DNA from: Planctomycetota bacterium
GTDB taxonomy: Bacteria > Planctomycetota > UBA1135 > GCA-002686595
Direction: 5' to 3'
DNA: 32,324 nt
Assembly (NCBI GenBank): GCA_022447405.1
Contig: JAKVCE010000002.1
Coordinates: forward strand, 1 to 32,324
Under the pieces are notes generated by a model. That model was not told the DNA's origin. It searched no databases and saw only the letters and a list, made by a program, of their open reading frames with translations. Position numbers and translations under genes: made by a program. Of this stretch, positions 7,713 to 16,809 are shown piece after piece (position 1 is the stretch's first letter; each line of letters opens with the position of its first letter).

Positions 7713-8899
7713 CTGACCGAGCGGTAAGCGTCTCGGAAGGTCTCGCCATCCGCTGCGCGCTCGAGCGCTTCCTTGGTCGCCTGCAAGGCAGGGTCGCTCA
7801 CGGCCTCTTCGAGCGCGGCCTCGTCGAAGGCGAGCGCATCGAGGAAGCGGGCGAGGAGCGGGAGGAGCTCGGTCGCTGTGTCATGGGCGCGGAAGAGCGG
7901 CGGCTTCACGAGCTGGAAGTCGCGGTGGTAGCCGCTCGGCAGGTCCTTGAGCGTCTCCATGAGGGCGGCGCGGTCTGCGATCATCCCGCGCGCCCTGCCG
8001 CGCATGAGCTCGATGAGGTCTGGGTTGCGCTTCTGCGGCATCAGCGAGCTCCCGGTCGTGAAGGCGACGGGCAGCTTCAAGAAGCCGAACTCGCTCGTGG
8101 AGAAGAGCCAGAGATCAGCGCAGAGCTTGCCGAGGTCCAAGGCGACGGCCTCGAGCGCCGTGAGGTAGGCGAGCTCGGCGCGGCCGCGGCTGTGCTGGGT
8201 GAGGGTGACGGGCTCCTCCGGCGCGTCGAAGCCGAGGCGCTCGGCGACGAAGGCGCGCTCCAAGGGGAGCGGGATGCCATAGCCCGAGCCTGAGCCCAGG
8301 GGACACTTGGAGATGCGCGCTTCGCATGCTGTGAGCTCGGCCGCGTCTGCGGCGAGGGCGGCGGCGTGAGCGCCGGCCCAGTCGGCGACCGTGGAGGGCA
8401 TCGCGCGCTGGAGGTGGGTGTAGCCGGGGAGCGGCAGCGCGCCCGCGCGCTCGGCGAGCTCGTTGAACGCAGCGGCGAGCCCGTCGAGGTGAGCGCGGGT
8501 CTCCTTCACGGCGTCCCGGAGCCAGAGGCGCATGTCGACGGCGACCTGGTCGTTACGCGAGCGGCCGGTGTGGAGGCGCTTGCCGTCCTCGCCGATGGCC
8601 TCCGTCAAGCGACGCTCCACGGCGGAGTGGACGTCCTCGTCCTCCGGACCGACGGTCCATTCGCCAGCGGTCCAAGAGGCCAGGAGGCCTTCGAGCCCGG
8701 CGCTGATGTTCGCGTGCGCGTCCTCGTCGATGACCCCGGCCTTCAAGAGCCCCGCCGCGTGCGCGAGGGAGCCCGTGATGTCGTGGCCGACCAGGCGTTG
8801 GTCCATGCGCCAGTCCTCACCGATGGTGAAGGCGAGCATGCCCTCGTCGATCGGCTCGCCGCGGTCCCAGACGGGGGGGTGGAAGCTGCGCTCTGTCAT
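7688..8899 (-). CDS. argH: Argininosuccinate lyase
   Basis: MTERSFHPPVWDRGEPIDEGMLAFTIGEDWRMDQRLVGHDITGSLAHAAGL...TGRSRNDQVAVDMRLWLRD...GSSLMPQKRNPDLIELMRGRA. Start at 8899, overlapping the upstream gene by ATGA. Confidence 0.95.
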   Translation of the reverse strand: MTERSFHPPVWDRGEPIDEGMLAFTIGEDWRMDQRLVGHDITGSLAHAAGLLKAGVIDEDAHANISAGLEGLLASWTAGEWTVGPEDEDVHSAVERRLTEAIGEDGKRLHTGRSRNDQVAVDMRLWLRDAVKETRAHLDGLAAAFNELAERAGALPLPGYTHLQRAMPSTVADWAGAHAAALAADAAELTACEARISKCPLGSGSGYGIPLPLERAFVAERLGFDAPEEPVTLTQHSRGRAELAYLTALEAVALDLGKLCADLWLFSTSEFGFLKLPVAFTTGSSLMPQKRNPDLIELMRGRARGMIADRAALMETLKDLPSGYHRDFQLVKPPLFRAHDTATELLPLLARFLDALAFDEAALEEAVSDPALQATKEALERAADGETFRDAYRSVSQSAATDA

Positions 8900-9987
8900 G
8901 AGGTGGCTCCTTCGAGCTGGAGCGACTCCAGGGAGGCTCCGATGACCCGGGTGTAGAAGGCGCAGCCGGCCTCGACCTCGCTGCGCAGGCAGAACTCGTC
9001 GGGGACGTGCGAGCGCGCGGTCTCGCCGGGTCCGCACTTCACGGCGGGGACTCCGGCGAGGAGCGCCATGTCACTCATGGTGGCGGAGCCCGTCGCCGCC
9101 TCTGCGCCTGCGGCCTTCATGCAGGCCTGCACGAAGGGGTGCTCGTCTCCTGTCTCGACCGGGCGCAGGCGCTCGGAGCGGATGGTGATCTTTGCTTGGG
9201 GGAGGCGCTCCTCCAAGAGCGCGACGCACTCGCTGGCTGTGTGCGGCGGTGCGAGGCGGCAGTCGAAGACAGCCTGGGCAGCGTCCGGCACGCGGTTGTG
9301 GCGGTCGCCCGCGTTGAGCTGGGTGCAGGTGACGGTGCTCGCGCCGAGGAGCGGGTGCTCCTCCTCGAGGGTCACGCACTGGGGGAAGCCGGCGAGGTCA
9401 TTCGTCGCGAGGAGCAAGGCGTTTGTGTGCTCGACCCGCCCCGCGTGGGCGGCGTGACAAGAGCTCCCTTCCCAGTCGGCCAAGAGGACGGCGAGGCCGG
9501 CCTGTGCGCGGACGACGCTGAGGCCTGTGGGCTCGCCGGTGATCGCGCCGTCGGGGAGGCCTGTGTGGGCGAGGATGTCTTCCATCCCGCGGTTCGTCGT
9601 CTCTTCACACGCTGTGATCGCGAGCTGCAGCGTGCCTGACGCGCCGCCCTGCTTCGCGAAGGCGAGCGCGCCCCCGATCATCCCGACCACCGCCGCGCCC
9701 GCGTCGTTGGCGCCGAGGCCGACGAGCTTCCCGTCCTGCCAGATCCCGGCGTAGGGGTCGGCGGTCCAGGAGGGGCCAGCGGGCACCGTGTCCATGTGGG
9801 AGTTGAGGAGCAGGGTGGGGCCAGGGCCGCGCTCGATCGTGACTAAGAGCGAGTCACCGACGCGCTCGACGTCGAGGCCGCGCTCCTGGAAGAAGCTCCA
9901 GAGGTGGTCGCGGACGCGCGCCTCGGAGCCCGAGGGGCTGGGGATGCGGACGAGCTCCGCGAGGAGCGCGCAGGGGTCGTAGCTCAC
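8896..9987 (-). CDS. argE: M20-family deacylase (ArgE/LysK/DapE-like), probable N-acylcitrulline/ornithine deacylase
   Basis: LVRIPSPSGSEARVRDHL...LLLNSHMDTVPAGPSWTADPYAGIWQDGKLVGLGANDAGAAVV...ACEETTNRGM: M20 metallopeptidase motifs in an arg operon. Confidence 0.85.
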   Translation of the reverse strand: MSYDPCALLAELVRIPSPSGSEARVRDHLWSFFQERGLDVERVGDSLLVTIERGPGPTLLLNSHMDTVPAGPSWTADPYAGIWQDGKLVGLGANDAGAAVVGMIGGALAFAKQGGASGTLQLAITACEETTNRGMEDILAHTGLPDGAITGEPTGLSVVRAQAGLAVLLADWEGSSCHAAHAGRVEHTNALLLATNDLAGFPQCVTLEEEHPLLGASTVTCTQLNAGDRHNRVPDAAQAVFDCRLAPPHTASECVALLEERLPQAKITIRSERLRPVETGDEHPFVQACMKAAGAEAATGSATMSDMALLAGVPAVKCGPGETARSHVPDEFCLRSEVEAGCAFYTRVIGASLESLQLEGATS

Positions 9988-10847
9988 GCCGTCACCTCCT
10001 CGGCTTCGCTGAGGATCAGGGTCCCCGCGCCTTGGTTTGTGTAGAGCTCGACGAGGAGGGAGTCCTCGTCCATCCCGCTCACGACGTGGACGCGCTCCAC
10101 GCCGCCAGCCATGGCGGCCTCGATGGCCGAGGTCTTGACGTGCATGCCGCCAGCGACGGTGCCGCCCTCGCGCTGCTCGAGGAGCTCGGCGAGGGAGAGG
10201 ACGCTGATCGCGGAGTGCGGGTCGGCGGGATCAGCGAGGACGCCAGCCGCTGAGGTCAGGAGCACGAGCTTCGCCGCGCCGAGCCCGACCGCGAGCTCGG
10301 AAGCCAAGAGGTCGGCGTTCACGTTCAGGTGTCCGCCTGCGCCGTCTGTTACCGGCGGCGCGACGAGGGGGATCACGCCCTCATCGAGCGCAGCCTTCAC
10401 GGCGCCCGAGTCGACGCTCTGGATGTCACCGACGAGCCCGAAGTCGACCTCGCCCTCGGAGGTCTGCATGGGCGGGCGCTTCGTCGCGACCGCCGCGCTC
10501 ATGGATGAGCTCGCGACAGATCCGCGCGCGCTGAGCGCGTCCGAGAGCGCCTGCGAGAGCTCCTGCGTGCTCTTCGTGAGCGCCTCGAGCGCCGCAGGAG
10601 TGGTCACGCGCCTGCCGTCAATGAAGACCGGCTCTTCGCCGAGCGCGCGCTGGCACTCGTTGGCTTGCGGCCCCGCGCCGTGGACGACGACGAGCCGCGC
10701 GCCCAGCGCGTGGACGCAGGCGAGCTGCTCTGCGATGCGGCGCACATGGCGCGGCTTCGCGAGGCAGGCGCCGCCCACCTTGACGACGAAGGTCTTGCCG
10801 CGGTGCTCGCGCACATGCGCGGAGGCGCGGATGAGGTCGAGGCTCAT
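9984..10847 (-). CDS. argB: N-acetyl(succinyl)glutamate kinase
   Basis: TFVVKVGGACLAK...LVVVHGAGPQANE...VDFGLVGDIQSVD...LNVNADLLASELAVGLGAAKLVLLTSAAGVL...GGMHVKTSAIEAAMAGGVERVHVV: amino-acid kinase family, ArgB-type. Confidence 0.9.
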   Translation of the reverse strand: MSLDLIRASAHVREHRGKTFVVKVGGACLAKPRHVRRIAEQLACVHALGARLVVVHGAGPQANECQRALGEEPVFIDGRRVTTPAALEALTKSTQELSQALSDALSARGSVASSSMSAAVATKRPPMQTSEGEVDFGLVGDIQSVDSGAVKAALDEGVIPLVAPPVTDGAGGHLNVNADLLASELAVGLGAAKLVLLTSAAGVLADPADPHSAISVLSLAELLEQREGGTVAGGMHVKTSAIEAAMAGGVERVHVVSGMDEDSLLVELYTNQGAGTLILSEAEEVTA

Positions 10848-11875
10848 GCGCCCACCTCCGCGGGGAGCTGGAGCGGGCTCTCACAGCCCGCAGGCCCGCT
10901 CAACATGTGCTCGAGGAGCGCGGTCTGGGCGTGCAAGCGGTTCTCAGCCTGTCGCTGCACGAGGCTCGCGGGTCCGTCGAGCACGGCGTCCGAGACGACG
11001 ACGTTGCGGCGCACGGGGAGGCAGTGCATGAAGCGCGCGCCGGCGCTGAGCGAGTCCGGCGTCACCTGCCAGTCTCGCAGCTCGAGCTTCTTGAAGCTCT
11101 CGCCAGCGGTGTCACCCCAGGACTCGAGGCTGCACCAGGACTTGGCGTAGACGATGTCCGCGTCCTTCGTGGCGCCAGGGTCGTTCGTGATCTCGAAGCT
11201 GCCGCCGCTCGCGTCAGCGAGCAGCTTGGCTTGGGCGATGACCTCCTCGTGGAGCTCCCAACCTTTGGGACAAGCGAGGACGACGTCCATCCCGCGCTGC
11301 GCTGCCATGCACACGGTGGAGTTGGCGACGGCGTGGGGGAGGGAGCGCGGGTGCCAGGTCCAGGTGAGGACGAGCTTGGCGCGCGTCGAGACCTTGAGCT
11401 GATCGAGGGTCGCGCGGTCGGCCAGGGCTTGGAGCGGGTGCCAGAGCGCGCTCTCCATGCTGACGACCGGCACGCTCGAGTGCTGGGCGAAGCCTTGGAA
11501 GACGTCATCGGCGAGGTCGGAGGCGAGGTCCTCGAAGCGCGCGAAGGAGCGCACGCACAGGGCGTCGACATAGCTCGAGAGGACCGGCGCCGCCTCGCGC
11601 ACGTGCTCGGCCGCGTCTGAGTCCATGACGACGCCGTCGCCTGTCTCGAGCTTCCACATGCTCGAGCCAGTGAGTTGCACGAGGTCGAGGCCGAGGAGCC
11701 CGGCGGCGCGCTGCATGGAGGCTTGGGTACGGAGCGAGGGCGCGAGGAAGAGGAGCCCGAGGGCGAGGCCCTCATAGCGCGCGGGCGTCGCGCCGCGGCG
11801 GAGCTCCGTCGCGCGGTTGGAGAGCGCCTCGACGAGGTTGGCGTCGAGCTCGGACAGCTTGTAGAGACCGTTCAT
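10844..11875 (-). CDS. argF': N-acetyl- or N-succinylornithine carbamoyltransferase (ArgF' type)
   Basis: MNGLYKLSELDANLVEAL...FLAPSLRTQASMQRAAGLLGLDL...VLTWTWHPRSLPHAVANS...MHCLPVRRNVVVSDAVLD...AENRLHAQTALL. WTWHPRxLPxAV and HCLPxRRN are AOTCase/SOTCase-like rather than ordinary OTCase. Confidence 0.85.
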   Translation of the reverse strand: MNGLYKLSELDANLVEALSNRATELRRGATPARYEGLALGLLFLAPSLRTQASMQRAAGLLGLDLVQLTGSSMWKLETGDGVVMDSDAAEHVREAAPVLSSYVDALCVRSFARFEDLASDLADDVFQGFAQHSSVPVVSMESALWHPLQALADRATLDQLKVSTRAKLVLTWTWHPRSLPHAVANSTVCMAAQRGMDVVLACPKGWELHEEVIAQAKLLADASGGSFEITNDPGATKDADIVYAKSWCSLESWGDTAGESFKKLELRDWQVTPDSLSAGARFMHCLPVRRNVVVSDAVLDGPASLVQRQAENRLHAQTALLEHMLSGPAGCESPLQLPAEVGA

Positions 11876-12999
11876 GCGGAGACCTCCAGGTTGGCGAGCG
11901 CTCCCTTGAGGCGCTCGGCGTGGGCGGGGGTGACGGTGAGAGAGGGGGAGAGGCGGACGATCTTCGGGTCCCAACAGGTCCCGACGAGGACGCCTTGCGC
12001 GAGGAGCGCGTCGCGCACCTCCTTCGCTGTGACGCCGTCAGTGAGCTCGAGCCCGAGGAGGAGCCCCGCGCCGCGCACGGCCTTCACCGGGCCGACCCCT
12101 GCGCACTCTTGGAAGGCCGCGCTCGCGGCGCGGACGCCCTCCAAGAAGCCGGGCTCGCTGAGGCGCTTGGCGGTCTCGGTGGCAGCGACCATCGCGAGCG
12201 GACCGCCCCCGAAGGTGGAGCCGAAGAGGTTCGTGGGCGCGCGCTCTGCGGCGGCCTCTTGCGCGAGGGTGAGTCCGAGGGGGAAGCCGGAGGCCGCGCC
12301 CTTGGCCGTGGTGATGACGTCTGGGAGGACGCCGAAGTGCTGCGCTGCGAAGGGGACGCCGAGGCGTCCGTTCGCGGTCTGCACCTCATCAAAGAGGAGC
12401 ATCGCGCCGGTCTCGTCGCACTTGGCACGCAGCGCCTCGAGGAAGCCTGCGGGCGGCTCGACCACGCCGGCGAGGGACTGGATCGGCTCGAGGATGCAGG
12501 CCGCGGTCGACTCATCGATCCCGTCCAGTGATCCCCACGGGCTGCGGGTCACCTCGAAGGGTGCGCTGGGGAAGCCCGGGGTGCGCGGGTCCGTGACAGC
12601 TGCGGCTGCTGCGGTGCGACCGTGGAAGGCGCCCTCGAAGCAGACGACGCCTTCGCGCCCGGTCGCAGCGAGGGCGAGCTTGAGCGCGTTCTCGTTGGCT
12701 TCGGCGCCGCTGTTCGAGCAGAAGATCTGCCAATCACCTGTCGGGAGGAGCGGCGCGAGCGCGGCGTTGAAGGCGTCGCGTGACTCGGTGTCGAGGAGGT
12801 TCGTGGTGAAGGAGAGCGCTCCCCACTGTCGGCTGAGCGCCTCACCGAGGGCCTCGTCACCAGCGCCGAGGGTGTTCACGCAGTGCCCGCCGTAGAGGTC
12901 GAGCACGCGCGCGCCGTCCGCGAGCAAGAGCTCGCAGCCCTCCGCTCCGACGACATCGAGCGCGATGCGCGCGTAGGCCGGCAGCTCTTTGAGGCTCAT
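11872..12999 (-). CDS. argD: Acetyl(succinyl)ornithine aminotransferase
   Basis: ADGARVLDLYGGHCVNTLG...FCNSGAEANENALKLA-type motif (IFCSNSGAEANENALKLALAAT), GAMLLFDEVQTANGRLG, TTAKGAASGFPLG: class III aminotransferase. Start ATG 12999 (or GTG 13005). Confidence 0.92.
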   Translation of the reverse strand: MSLKELPAYARIALDVVGAEGCELLLADGARVLDLYGGHCVNTLGAGDEALGEALSRQWGALSFTTNLLDTESRDAFNAALAPLLPTGDWQIFCSNSGAEANENALKLALAATGREGVVCFEGAFHGRTAAAAAVTDPRTPGFPSAPFEVTRSPWGSLDGIDESTAACILEPIQSLAGVVEPPAGFLEALRAKCDETGAMLLFDEVQTANGRLGVPFAAQHFGVLPDVITTAKGAASGFPLGLTLAQEAAAERAPTNLFGSTFGGGPLAMVAATETAKRLSEPGFLEGVRAASAAFQECAGVGPVKAVRGAGLLLGLELTDGVTAKEVRDALLAQGVLVGTCWDPKIVRLSPSLTVTPAHAERLKGALANLEVSA

Positions 13000-14051
13000 C
13001 AGCACACCCCCAGGCCCGCGGTGGGCAGTCCGGTCGTCTCGGGGAGGCCGTGCATCAGGTTCAGGGCTTGGACGGCCTGACCTGAGCCGCCCTTCAGGAC
13101 GTTGTCGATGCAGCAGGTCACGTGCAGCCAGCCGTCGCGCTCGACGAGGCTCAAGGCGGCGCGGTTGGAGCCGACGATGGCGCGCAGCTCAGGCGCTGTC
13201 TCTGCGTCGAAGGAGGCGAAGGCGCAGTCGTCGTATGCGCTGGAGTACGCGGCGGACGCGTCGGCCTGCGTGACGCCCTCTCTGAGTGGCATGCTCGCCG
13301 TGAGGTGGATGCCGCGCGCGAAGGGGCCAGAGTGGGGCATGAGCTGCACGCTCGCCTCGGGGCAGGCCTGCAAGAGCTCCGCCTCGTGGCGATGGCCGGT
13401 GCGCGCGTAGGCTTTGAAGTTGCCGTGGCGATGAGGGTGATGCGTCGTGGCCTTGGCGGTCGCGCCGCTCCCCGAGGAGCCCGTCACGGCGTTGCAGAGC
13501 CACGCGGAGTCCGTGGAGACCAGGCCGCCCTCGAAGGCCGGGACGCAGGCGAGCTGCATCGCGGTGGCGAAGCAGCCGGGCGCTGCGACGCGCTTTGAGG
13601 TGGCGACCGCTTCGCGGTCGTGCTCGACGAGACCGTAGGTCCAGTCATCGAGCGTCGACGGTGCGGGGTGCTCCTTGCCGTAGACCGATGCGTAGGTGTC
13701 TGCGTCCGCGAGGCGGAAGTCTGCGGAGAGGTCCACGACCATGAGCTCGCTGGCGGCGTTGCCGAGCGCGGCCTCGAGCTCGAGCCAGGCCGTCGCTGAC
13801 TCGCCGTGGGGCAGCCCGAGGACGAGGGCGCAGGGTCCGTCTTGGAGCGCTGAGGTGATCGCCTCGCCTGCGTCCTCCTTCCTGAGGAGTGGTGCCGCGT
13901 GGGTGAGGTTCGGGTGGAGGTCACAGACGGTGCCTTCCCCGCTGCGCGTGATGGCGCCTGCGAGTTCGAACTCAGGGTGAGCCTCGACGAGGCGCATGAG
14001 CTCACCAGCGAGGAGGCCGCTGGCTCCGTAGACGAAGAGGGGCGTGCTCAT
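12999..14051 (-). CDS. argC: N-acetyl-gamma-glutamyl-phosphate reductase
   Basis: FVYGASGLLAGELMRLVEAHPEFEL...VVDLSADFRL...VAAPGCFATAMQLA...TGSSGSGA...HRHEAEL...GPFARGIHLTA. Confidence 0.93.
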   Translation of the reverse strand: MSTPLFVYGASGLLAGELMRLVEAHPEFELAGAITRSGEGTVCDLHPNLTHAAPLLRKEDAGEAITSALQDGPCALVLGLPHGESATAWLELEAALGNAASELMVVDLSADFRLADADTYASVYGKEHPAPSTLDDWTYGLVEHDREAVATSKRVAAPGCFATAMQLACVPAFEGGLVSTDSAWLCNAVTGSSGSGATAKATTHHPHRHGNFKAYARTGHRHEAELLQACPEASVQLMPHSGPFARGIHLTASMPLREGVTQADASAAYSSAYDDCAFASFDAETAPELRAIVGSNRAALSLVERDGWLHVTCCIDNVLKGGSGQAVQALNLMHGLPETTGLPTAGLGVC

Positions 14052-15118
14052 GTGAGGACTCCTTCCACCTTGGCGATGGGTGAGACCGCAGGCGTGACAG
14101 CCGCTGCGAGAGAGGCCGCGTCTAGGAGGGCGTTGTGGGCGGGGATCCCGAGGTCCTCTGTGCAGTAGCGGCGCCCGACCGGGGTGTCGGTGACCGGCCC
14201 GCTGATGACGGTGGGAGAGAGCGCGAAGCGCTCACTCAAGATCTTCGCTGCGCCCCAGGCTCCGACCGGGTCCGAGGCGCACAAGACGATGGCGGAGAGC
14301 GCGGCCCTCAGCCCGCGGTCTGCGAGCAGGGTGTGGACGCCATAGGTGCCCAAGAGCCCGTCGCCCATCTCGAGGACGATCACGTCAGGCTCGCTCTCGA
14401 CGAGCGTCGCGAGGAGGGAGTGCGCGGCCGCCACAGCGTTCTGCTCGTCCGTCGTGACGACGCCGAAGTCGGTGAAGATCATCGCAGGTGAGGCGCCGCA
14501 GTCCGCCATGGCGAGGACGTCGCGGCGCAGGGAGACGCCGGTGAGCTTGCCCGCGGCGACCTTCAGCCCGCTGTGGACCAGGCTCGTGATGAGCACGCTC
14601 GCTGCTGTGGTCTTGCCTGAGTCCATCGAGGTGCCGAGCAGGCAGACGACGGGCGGCAGCTCCGCGGGGAGCGGGGCGGCGGGGAGGGCGGCCTTCGTCA
14701 CATCGGCGGGCTCGCCGCGGCGGCGGTCTGCGTCGGAGTAGTGGACGATGGACCCGAGGACCTCGAGCTCGAAGGGCTCGCCGACGCCGGGCACGGTCTC
14801 GGCGCCTGCGCCGATCACGCCGCCCTTGTTGAGGAGCTGGAGGTGATCGCCGACCTGCACCGTCTCGGGGACTTGGCCAGAGAAGCCGTGCAGCGCGTCG
14901 CGGTGTCCGAGCGCGCCGGCGATCACGTCGCCGGGGTGCAGGCGCACGAAGCGCCCGTGGACATCCTCGAGGGTGTCGTACGAGGACTTGGCGTTCAGGA
15001 CGCGCGCGGCGATGACAGTGCCCGCCTGCGCAGGGATCTCTTTTGAGAGGACCGCGTTGCGCGCGAGCTCCGTGTGCTTGGTGACGGAGGCGATCTTGTC
15101 GAGGACGCAGCGTCTCAT
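14048..15118 (-). CDS. P-loop NTPase (DUF1611/MobB/BioD-like C-terminal half) with unassigned N-terminal domain, embedded in arg operon
   Basis: Walker A VVCLLGTSMDSGKTTAASVLITSLVHSGLKVAAGKLTG, Walker B-like DVIVLEMGDGLLGTYG; N-terminal ~130 aa (GTVIAARVLNAKSSYDTLEDVHGRFVRLHPGDVIAGALGHRDALHGFSGQVP) not recognised. ATGA overlaps with argG and argC. Confidence 0.75.
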   Translation of the reverse strand: MRRCVLDKIASVTKHTELARNAVLSKEIPAQAGTVIAARVLNAKSSYDTLEDVHGRFVRLHPGDVIAGALGHRDALHGFSGQVPETVQVGDHLQLLNKGGVIGAGAETVPGVGEPFELEVLGSIVHYSDADRRRGEPADVTKAALPAAPLPAELPPVVCLLGTSMDSGKTTAASVLITSLVHSGLKVAAGKLTGVSLRRDVLAMADCGASPAMIFTDFGVVTTDEQNAVAAAHSLLATLVESEPDVIVLEMGDGLLGTYGVHTLLADRGLRAALSAIVLCASDPVGAWGAAKILSERFALSPTVISGPVTDTPVGRRYCTEDLGIPAHNALLDAASLAAAVTPAVSPIAKVEGVLT

Positions 15119-16311
15119 GCGTGCACCTCTTCCTTTTGGCCAGCGAGGCGGTGCAGCCTGCCGGGCTCAGCGAGGATGCGCGCGAGGCCGACGGCGCCGC
15201 GCGGGTCTGCGCCCGTCGCCGCGCGCTCGCCGTACTTCGCGTCGCTCGCTGCCATCATGGAGTGCGGAGACTCGAGGCCGGTGACCGTGACGTTCCTGTC
15301 CGCGATGGAGATGTGGACTGTCCCGGTGACCTGCGTCTGGGTTGAGGCGAAGAGCGCTTCGAAGTCGCGCAGGCTGGGGTCATGGAAGAGCCCTTGGTGG
15401 AGCTTGCGGCCGTACACATCAGCGAGGTGGTCCTTCCAGAAGCGCTGCTCCTCGGTCAGGACGAGCTTCTCGAGCTCGCGGTGGGCGCTGAGCAGGATCT
15501 CTGCGGCGGGCGCCTCATAGGCGATGCGGCCCTTGATGCCGAGCACGGTGTCCCCGAGGTGATAGCCGCGGCCGACGCCGAGCGCTCCGCCGGTCTGGTT
15601 GAGGGTCTCGACGAGGGTGACCGGGTCCATGGGGGCGCCGTTGATGGAGACAGGGACGCCGCCCTCGAACTGGATGTCGAGCTTCGCATGACCTGCGCCG
15701 CCCTTGGTCCAGCACCAGCCCTCCTCAGGCAGGGGCTCTTCGCTCGAGAGGAGCACGCCGCCGCCGATCGTGAGGCCCCACAGGCCCGCGTTCACCGAGT
15801 ACTCGCCGCCGGCGGGAGGCAGCTCGTGACCGTGCTCCTGGAGCCAGGCGCGCTGATCGTCGCGGCTCGGCATCTCGTCGCGCACCGGCGCGAGGATCTC
15901 AAGACCCGGCGCACAGATGGCGAGCGCTGCCTCGAAGCGGACCTGGTCGTTGCCGGCGGCGGTGCAGCCGTGGGCGAGGGCGTCGAAGCCCTCCTCTAGA
16001 GCGAGCGCCGCGAGGAGTTCGGCTTGGAGGCTGCGCTCGGCGGCGACTGAGAGGGGGTAGGTGCCGCCGCGGCGGACGTTGCCCGCGATGAGCCAGCGCA
16101 GGACGTCCTCGAAGAGCTGTAGACGCGCATCGATGAAGCGATGCTCGCTCGCGCCGAGGGCGAGCGCGCGGGCGGCGATGGCGGTCCGCTCTTCGGCGTC
16201 CATGCCGCCGCAGTCGACGGTGGCACAGACGACATCGTGCCCGTCACTTGAGAGACGGGCTGTTAGGTAAGAGGTGTCGAGACCTCCGGAGTAGGCGAGG
16301 AGGGTGCGCAT
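15115..16311 (-). CDS. argG: Argininosuccinate synthase
   Basis: MRTLLAYSGGLDTSYLTARL...LAHGCTAAGNDQVRFEAAL...EYSVNAGLWG: ArgG nucleotide-binding and substrate motifs. Confidence 0.95.
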   Translation of the reverse strand: MRTLLAYSGGLDTSYLTARLSSDGHDVVCATVDCGGMDAEERTAIAARALALGASEHRFIDARLQLFEDVLRWLIAGNVRRGGTYPLSVAAERSLQAELLAALALEEGFDALAHGCTAAGNDQVRFEAALAICAPGLEILAPVRDEMPSRDDQRAWLQEHGHELPPAGGEYSVNAGLWGLTIGGGVLLSSEEPLPEEGWCWTKGGAGHAKLDIQFEGGVPVSINGAPMDPVTLVETLNQTGGALGVGRGYHLGDTVLGIKGRIAYEAPAAEILLSAHRELEKLVLTEEQRFWKDHLADVYGRKLHQGLFHDPSLRDFEALFASTQTQVTGTVHISIADRNVTVTGLESPHSMMAASDAKYGERAATGADPRGAVGLARILAEPGRLHRLAGQKEEVHA

Positions 16312-16368
16312 GCTGTTGGGGTGTGTGTGGTGGGGGCGGTGTTGGGGAGAGACGGGATCGCGGCGGGA

Positions 16369-16797
16369 TCAGAGCAGGTCATGGACCAGCTTGATCACCG
16401 CCTCGCCTCGTCGCTGGCTCTCGACAGCGACGAAGATGGTGTCGTCACCTGCGACGGTTCCGACCAGGCCGTCGAACTCTTCTTCCTCTAAGGCGCGCGC
16501 GATGGAGCTCGCAGCGCCCGGCTCTGAAGACAAGACGACGAGGTTAGGGCCAGCGGCCTCTGCGCCGCGGAGGAGGGGTTGGAGCGCCTCGAGACGCGTG
16601 ACCCGGTCTGTCTCAAGGACGACATAGCGTCCCCCTCGCTTGACGGCCCCGAGGGCGCGCAGGTCTCGCGATAGCACCGGCTGCGTGCTCTCTACGCCGG
16701 CAGCCTTCAGGAGCGACAGGAGCTCTTGCTGGCTCGCGACAGCGTTCTCTGTGAGCAGCGCGCGGACCTGCTCGCGGCGTTCTTTTACTGCGACCAT
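16369..16797 (-). CDS. argR: Arginine repressor
   Basis: MVAVKERREQVRALLTENAVASQQELLSLLKAAGVESTQPVLSRDLRALGAVKRGGRYV...LVGTVAGDDTIFVAV: ArgR wHTH and C-terminal GTxAGDDTI motif. Confidence 0.92.
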   Translation of the reverse strand: MVAVKERREQVRALLTENAVASQQELLSLLKAAGVESTQPVLSRDLRALGAVKRGGRYVVLETDRVTRLEALQPLLRGAEAAGPNLVVLSSEPGAASSIARALEEEEFDGLVGTVAGDDTIFVAVESQRRGEAVIKLVHDLL

Positions 16798-16809
16798 AGC
16801 CCGCCAGTG

